From: Planobispora longispora
GTDB lineage: Bacteria; Actinomycetota; Actinomycetes; Streptosporangiales; Streptosporangiaceae
Direction: 5' to 3'
DNA length: 64,000 nucleotides
NCBI RefSeq assembly: GCF_016863135.1
Contig: NZ_BOOH01000001.1
Span: 1-64,000, forward strand
This document shows positions 58,753 to 64,000 of this stretch, piece after piece. A program made the translations under genes and the position numbers. How positions within the stretch are numbered: position 1 is the first letter of the stretch; the number at the start of each line of letters is the position of its first letter. Below the pieces are notes generated by a model. The model was given only the letters and a program-made list of their open reading frames with translations. It did no database searches and had not been told where the DNA came from.

Positions 58753-60206
58753 CGCTCCAGGAAGGTGTAGACGTCGGCCTCGTCCACACCGGGGAAGGAG
58801 CCGGGCGGGAGCGCGGCCAGGACGTGGGAGTTGGCGCGGGCCGAGGGCCAGGCGTACCCCTCCCAGCGCTGGGTCAGCTCCGTGGGCGGGCGGCGGCAGC
58901 AGTCACCGGTGGGGCAGTTGGACTTGGTGCGGTTGGTGGTCTCCCGGCCGCGGAACCAGCGTGACTCGCGGTACGGCACGCCGAGGGTGATGGCGAAGTC
59001 CCGCTCGCGGCTCGGGTCCACGTGGGCGACGCAGAAGTAGGTGCCGGTGGGCGAGTCGGAGTACTGGTAGAAGACGGAGAAGCGGTCGGGCGAGGCGAAG
59101 ACCTGGCGGCCCGACCACTGCAGGCACATCCGCTGGCCCTCGATCGCGCCCTGCTCGTCGGCCGGGAAGACGATGCCGTCGTTCTCGTAGGCCTTGTAGA
59201 TGATCCCGCCGGCGTCGTTGCGGACGAAGTGGCAGACCAGGTCGAGGAAGTGGGTGGCCAGGTTGGTGAAGCGGTGCGCGGCCATCTCGTAGGAGACGGC
59301 GAACACGTCGCGCAGGTCCTCCACGCTGAGCGCCCGGTCCTGCTTGGCCTCCCGCAGGTACGGCACGGCGGCGGCCTCGGGCACGAGCACCGCGGCGGCG
59401 AAGTAGTTGGCCTCGGTCCGCTGCCGCAGGAAGTCGGCGAAGTCGCGGGGCTTGTGGTGGCCCAGGGCCAGGTGGCCGATGGTCTGCAGCAGGATCGTGC
59501 GGGGGGTGTGCATGCCGAGCTGCTCGTGTTTGACGTAGATGCGGCGGTTGCGCAGGTCGGTGATCGAGCGGACCGTGCGGGGCAGGTCCTGGACGGTCTG
59601 CACGGTGTAGCCGAAGTGCGTGACCAGAGCCTGGACGGTGCTCTGCGACAGCGCCCCGCTCCGGTAGCCGACCGCGGCGAGCGCCTCGGCCGCCGCCTTC
59701 TCGATCTCGGGGAAGTAGTTGCCCTGCTCGCGCTGCTTGCGGCGGAGCTCGGCGTTGGCGACCCGGGCCTCCTCGGGGGTCGCGGTGCCCTTGGCCTCGC
59801 GTGAGCGCAGCTCGCCGTACAGGCCGAGGATGTGTTCGAGCACGTCGTTGGGCACGCGCGCGGAGACCTTCAGCCGGGCCAGGCCGAGCCTGGCGTAGAG
59901 CGGGTCGCGCTGGGCCTCCTCCAGGGCCATCTCCAGCTGGGCCCGGCGGTTGGGCGCCTGGCGGCGCAGCAGCTCCTCCACCGGCACGTTCAGCGCGGCG
60001 GCCAGGCTTTTGAGCAGGGAGAGCTTCGGCTCGCGCTTGCCGTTCTCCAGCAGGGAGAGCTGGCTCGGCGCCCGGCTGACCCGTTCGCCCAGGTCGGAAA
60101 GGGTGAGCCCGCGCTGCTTGCGCAGGTGCCGCAGCCGCTGACCGAAGGCGATGAGATCAAGCTCCTGCGTCAAAGACAGCGGTTCTTCCCCCACCAAGGA
60201 TCCCAT
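58737..60206 (-). CDS. ramB: RamB/ScfR-type regulator of the glyoxylate bypass
   Basis: 489 residues. An Xre-type helix-turn-helix (LRKQRGLTLSDLGERVSRAP, about residues 28-47) is followed by a long helical region and an ImmA/IrrE-like domain (LQTIGHLALGHHKP and ANYFAAAVLVPEAAA). The C-terminal short-chain-acyl domain has cysteines in KSNCPTGDCCRR. This is the RamB layout known to control acetate and glyoxylate genes in actinobacteria, and the gene is divergent from isocitrate lyase. ATG 60206 lies 6 nt after a TAGGAT -10-like box, so the mRNA may be leaderless. ACTTTGAAA just upstream resembles the RamB motif. Confidence 0.88.
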   Translation of the reverse strand: MGSLVGEEPLSLTQELDLIAFGQRLRHLRKQRGLTLSDLGERVSRAPSQLSLLENGKREPKLSLLKSLAAALNVPVEELLRRQAPNRRAQLEMALEEAQRDPLYARLGLARLKVSARVPNDVLEHILGLYGELRSREAKGTATPEEARVANAELRRKQREQGNYFPEIEKAAAEALAAVGYRSGALSQSTVQALVTHFGYTVQTVQDLPRTVRSITDLRNRRIYVKHEQLGMHTPRTILLQTIGHLALGHHKPRDFADFLRQRTEANYFAAAVLVPEAAAVPYLREAKQDRALSVEDLRDVFAVSYEMAAHRFTNLATHFLDLVCHFVRNDAGGIIYKAYENDGIVFPADEQGAIEGQRMCLQWSGRQVFASPDRFSVFYQYSDSPTGTYFCVAHVDPSRERDFAITLGVPYRESRWFRGRETTNRTKSNCPTGDCCRRPPTELTQRWEGYAWPSARANSHVLAALPPGSFPGVDEADVYTFLERHAGG

Positions 60207-60577
60207 GCTCTGATCCTATGGGAAATTTCAAAGTATTTTCTACCCTGCCGACCGCCACCGGGTCCCGCGGCAGGTGGCGGAACCCGCCCTGAACCGGCCC
60301 CCCACCCACCCCGACTCACCCCACCCCGACCCCGCTCGGCTCGGCTCGGCCCGACTCGGCTCGGTCCGAAGTGACGTCCGGCGGCGCCGCGCGCATGACG
60401 GCGCCGTCCTCGGATAGAGGACACATCGGGCGAGAACCTCCGCCGCCCCCGCCGGCCCGGCATCGGCCGCATGCCGTCCCACCAGGGGGTCGGCGGTCTT
60501 CGGCAGCCACTCCAGTGGCCTGGACCACACACCCGATTGGTCTAGTCCATACCGAAAACTCTGAACTTCTTCTCTTC

Positions 60578-60597
60578 CGAATACCGACCGGTATTCG
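60578..60597. promoter_or_regulatory. 20-bp perfect palindrome upstream of isocitrate lyase
   Basis: CGAATACCG-AC-CGGTATTCG, with a further ATACCGA half-site near 60549 and TACCGA at 60599. It stands 110 nt before the aceA start codon and is a strong operator candidate; the binder is unknown (RamB or another regulator). The rest of 60240-60577 is G/C-rich with no gene seen. Confidence 0.6.
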
Positions 60598-60706
60598 TCT
60601 ACCGAGAAAAAACGTCGTTCTTTCCGCAAAAACAGCCTTGTTTGCCCGTTTCGTCGGGGAACAGACTTCTCAACAAGGCACCCAGGGGACGACAAGGAGT
60701 GAAAAA

Positions 60707-61996
<1,290 letters not shown>

Positions 61997-62142
61997 TCCC
62001 GAGGACGCTCCGGAAGCAGGGATTTCGACGCCGGACCGGGCCGGGCCACGCTCTCAGGGCATGCGGAGCCGCCTGACCCCGTCCGTCCCGTCCTCAAGCA
62101 AGATCCCTGCTCCCGGGTCCGCCCTCGGACTCGGACACCCCG

Positions 62143-62194
62143 ACCAGGAAGAAGACCCCGCCTCTCACCCCCCAGGGAGGCGGGGTTTCCTGGT
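62143..62194 (+). terminator. Strong hairpin terminator after aceA
   Basis: Inner arms ACCCCGCCTC (62155-62164) and GAGGCGGGGT (62177-62186), extended across a 4-nt bulge by ACCAGGAA (62143-62150) and TTCCTGGT (62187-62194). It lies about 150 nt past the aceA stop; 61997-62142 has no gene. Confidence 0.85.
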
Positions 62195-62201
62195 TCCGAC
62201 C

Positions 62202-62279
62202 TATGCCCAGATCACATGACTCATCGCCCAATTCAGGACTTGGTGGAGTTACCTCTATTCCATTGGGATATGCCCAGAT
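62202..62279. repeat. Two copies of TATGCCCAGAT upstream of a small gene
   Basis: An 11-bp direct repeat at 62202-62212 and 62269-62279 in a relatively A/T-rich 100-nt stretch before the ATG at 62321. Possible regulator sites for the small gene. Confidence 0.35.
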
Positions 62280-62320
62280 AGTTACCCCATCCTTACCCTG
62301 TCCTCCGTAGCCTCGACCCC

Positions 62321-62518
62321 ATGGGGATCTGGCGAGGGCCGGACGGCATCGAGGTAGAGGCGATCATGCGGGACGACCAGCCCTGCCTGCGCGTCACCCG
62401 TACGGTCGGCCATGAGCGGGTGCTGATCGCGTACTGCGCGGACGTCCGCGAAGTGAACCGGTACGTGGACCTGGCGGACCTGGTCCCGGTGGAGGTCTCC
62501 GGCCACGCCCGCGCCTGA
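62321..62518 (+). CDS. Small hypothetical protein (65 residues)
   Basis: Beginning MGIWRGPDGIEVEAIMRDDQ, it reads as a short all-beta protein with strongly G/C-ending codons, no signal peptide and no membrane segment. No ribosome site precedes ATG 62321, so translation may be leaderless. A single Cys sits in each of QPCLRVT and IAYCADV. I do not recognise a family. It lies alone between the aceA terminator and another tiny gene. Confidence 0.6.
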   Translation: MGIWRGPDGIEVEAIMRDDQPCLRVTRTVGHERVLIAYCADVREVNRYVDLADLVPVEVSGHARA

Positions 62519-62651
62519 CCCGCGGACGGCGCCCGCGCCCGCCTCGCGGGCATCCGGGCACACCCGATCCGCGAACATCCGGCCATAGGCGATCCTGCGA
62601 GAACGTGAACCTCGGCGGCGGGTGCGGCGTCGCTGTAGGCAGGGAGGCCCG

Positions 62652-62762
62652 ATGGAAGTCCTGGACGGCCTCGCCGACGAAGACCTCCACCTGGAGCTCG
62701 TCCTCGTCGAGGCCCTGCACTGGGAGGCGGAGCGGCTGACCGCGCAGCTCCGACGCCCCTGA
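62652..62762 (+). CDS. Very small acidic protein (36 residues)
   Basis: ATG 62652 follows GGGAGG. The 36-residue product (MEVLDGLADEDLHLELVLVE, then ALHWEAERLTAQLRRP) is acidic and predicted helical, and nearly every third codon position is G or C, which argues for real coding. No known family recognised. It could be a regulatory microprotein, or chance coding-like sequence in high-GC DNA. Confidence 0.45.
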   Translation: MEVLDGLADEDLHLELVLVEALHWEAERLTAQLRRP

Positions 62763-62900
62763 TCCGTTACGGAAAGCGAAGGAACCGGAACGGAGAGCGC
62801 ACGCATGCCCGTCGTCTCACCCGGGACGGCGGGCACTGTTCTGCCCGCCGGGACTTCCCCGTAATGTTGGCTCTCCCGGGCACATGCGAGGAATCAGAGC

Positions 62901-63188
62901 ATGAACAAGCGCGAGCTGATCGAGAAGGCCGCCGCGGAGGCCGGCCTCACCCGACGGCAGACCGCCGCGGCGCTGGACGCGATTCTGGACACCATCCAGC
63001 ACGCCGTGGCGAGCGAGGACAAGGTCGCGATTCCCGGCTTCGGCTCCTTCGAGATCGTCCACAAACCCGCGCGCACCGGGCGCAATCCGCAGACCGGCGA
63101 GCCACTGGAGATCGCCGAGACCTGGACGGCGAAGTTCAAGCCGAGCCCCGGGTTCATGGGGCTGATCCGCCAGCGCAAGAAGGACTGA
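62901..63188 (+). CDS. HU-family DNA-binding protein
   Basis: 95 residues: MNKRELIEKAAAEAGLTRRQ, then the dimer helices and the beta-arm KPARTGRNPQTGEPLEIAET that wraps the DNA minor groove. It is the short HU form, without the lysine/alanine-rich tail of actinobacterial HupS-type proteins. Nucleoid architecture. The ATG at 62901 is the natural start for this family; a weak GAGGAA-like sequence precedes it. Confidence 0.95.
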   Translation: MNKRELIEKAAAEAGLTRRQTAAALDAILDTIQHAVASEDKVAIPGFGSFEIVHKPARTGRNPQTGEPLEIAETWTAKFKPSPGFMGLIRQRKKD

Positions 63189-63242
63189 CGACGGCCCGGC
63201 CCCGGACGCGGCCGACGGCTCTCGGGATCCGGCGATCCGGGG

Positions 63243-64000
63243 TCAGCGGTCGCGCACGGCCCGGGCGGACCAGCGGCCGTCCAGGCGGTCGATCCGGAGC
63301 GGGCGGCCGAAGCACTCCGACAGGGTGCCGCTCGTGAGGACCTCCTCCACCGGCCCCGACGCCAGAACCCGGGTGTCCCGCATCAGCAGGGCGTGCGTCG
63401 TGGTGGCCGGGACCTCCTCCAGGTGGTGCGTGACGGTGACCGTGGTCAGCGCCGGGCGGGTCGCGGCCAGCTCCTCCACCGCGGTGATCAGGTCCTCCCT
63501 GGCGGGCAGGTCGAGTCCGGCGAACGGCTCGTCCAGCAGCAGGACCACCGGCTCGGCCATCAACGCCCTGGCGACCCGGATCCGGGCCCGCTCCCCCTGG
63601 GAGCAGACGCGGAACAGCCGCTCGCCCAGGTCCTTGCAGCCCAGGTCGGCCAGGAGCCGGTGCGCGCGCTCGTGTTCGGCCGGGCCGTACCGGTCCCAGA
63701 GCGGGGCGCTGGTCCCGGTGTGACCGGTGAGGACGACGGTGTGCGCGGTGGTGCCCTCCTCCTCCAGCAGTTCCTCGTCGACGAGCCGCTGGCTGGCCGC
63801 GACCAGGCCGATGCGCCGGCGCAGCTCGCGCAGGTCGACGCGGCCCAGCCGCTGGCCGAGCACGGTGGCCGTGCCCTGGCTGGGGTGCCGTACGGCCGCC
63901 GCCAGCGACAGCAGCGTCGTCTTGCCCGCCCCGTTGGGCCCGAGGACCACCCAGTGCTGGCCGTACTCCACCCGCCAGTCGATGTCCGCCAGAAGCGTCC
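63243..64000 (-). CDS. ABC transporter ATPase (5' end outside the window)
   Basis: Partial: at least 252 residues, running off the right edge. Walker A VVLGPNGAGKTTLL, Q-loop GLVAASQRL, signature CSQGERARIRVARAL (C-S-Q-G in place of LSGGQ) and Walker B VVLLLDEPFAGLD with HHLEEV are present. It resembles YlmA/ModF-type cytoplasmic ATPases acting with iron or molybdate systems or alone. The upstream part still reads in frame (LLADIDWRVEYGQHWV) to the window edge. Confidence 0.88.
   Translation of the reverse strand, partial: TLLADIDWRVEYGQHWVVLGPNGAGKTTLLSLAAAVRHPSQGTATVLGQRLGRVDLRELRRRIGLVAASQRLVDEELLEEEGTTAHTVVLTGHTGTSAPLWDRYGPAEHERAHRLLADLGCKDLGERLFRVCSQGERARIRVARALMAEPVVLLLDEPFAGLDLPAREDLITAVEELAATRPALTTVTVTHHLEEVPATTTHALLMRDTRVLASGPVEEVLTSGTLSECFGRPLRIDRLDGRWSARAVRDR

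Overview
High-GC DNA from a filamentous actinomycete. The codons are strongly G/C-ending. Core genes include a RamB/ScfR-type regulator beside isocitrate lyase, a glucosyl-3-phosphoglycerate synthase, a short HU protein, and many GTGA/ATGA-coupled catabolic genes. Streptosporangiales (Streptosporangium/Nonomuraea-like) is my guess; no rRNA or tRNA is present to settle it.

Layout. (1) 1-3800: chromosomal flank with a quinone-reductase-like oxidoreductase, its divergent TetR regulator and a DHA2 efflux pump. (2) 3807-3885: an orphan 3' end of an acyl-CoA dehydrogenase gene. It contains 63 bp (3823-3885) identical to the 3' end of the complete acyl-CoA dehydrogenase gene at 52212-53432. I read these as direct repeats bounding a 48.4-kb catabolic island inserted at the 3' end of that gene. 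(3) 4178-30839: glycoside-uptake and deglycosylation half. It holds GH78, GH43, GH1 (two), GH3 (two), GH2 and a secreted GH10, an ABC sugar importer, an SLC45-like sugar transporter, a LacI regulator, and one CoA-dependent operon (crotonase, CaiB-type CoA-transferase, amidohydrolase). (4) 30844-52014: aglycone-type catabolism. It holds an acyl-CoA ligase, hot-dog hydratase, P450, SDRs, SMP-30 lactonase, two tandem-domain CoA-transferases, a paired acyl-CoA dehydrogenase, luciferase-like monooxygenase, amidohydrolases, an Ltp2-like/DUF35 retro-aldolase pair and an unusual His-type DegT enzyme, with MarR and TetR regulators. (5) 52212-64000: chromosomal flank with the complete acyl-CoA dehydrogenase, MFS/TetR pair, GpgS, a CHAT-like pseudoprotease, RamB, AceA, HU and an ABC ATPase.

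Regulation visible in sequence. Three 32-34 bp palindromes (4178, 11730, 24596) each overlap the -35 box of a promoter with an exact 17-bp spacer and a TACRGT -10. Each can be read as two back-to-back 14-bp LacI-type half-palindromes. A lone copy lies at 24557, and a related palindrome precedes the lacI gene. One site drives the crotonase/CoA-transferase/amidohydrolase operon, so sugar removal and acyl-CoA catabolism appear to share a switch. A second motif (GCTTATAG-S-CTATAAGC) at 42722, 51400 and 52039 marks a TetR regulon in the right half.

Working model (inference): the island lets the host import or deglycosylate a plant glycoside (rhamnose, xylose/arabinose, glucose and galactose residues), then activate the freed aglycone with CoA and shorten it by steroid-side-chain-like chemistry including retro-aldol cleavage. 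The substrate is unknown; a saponin or other isoprenoid glycoside would fit.
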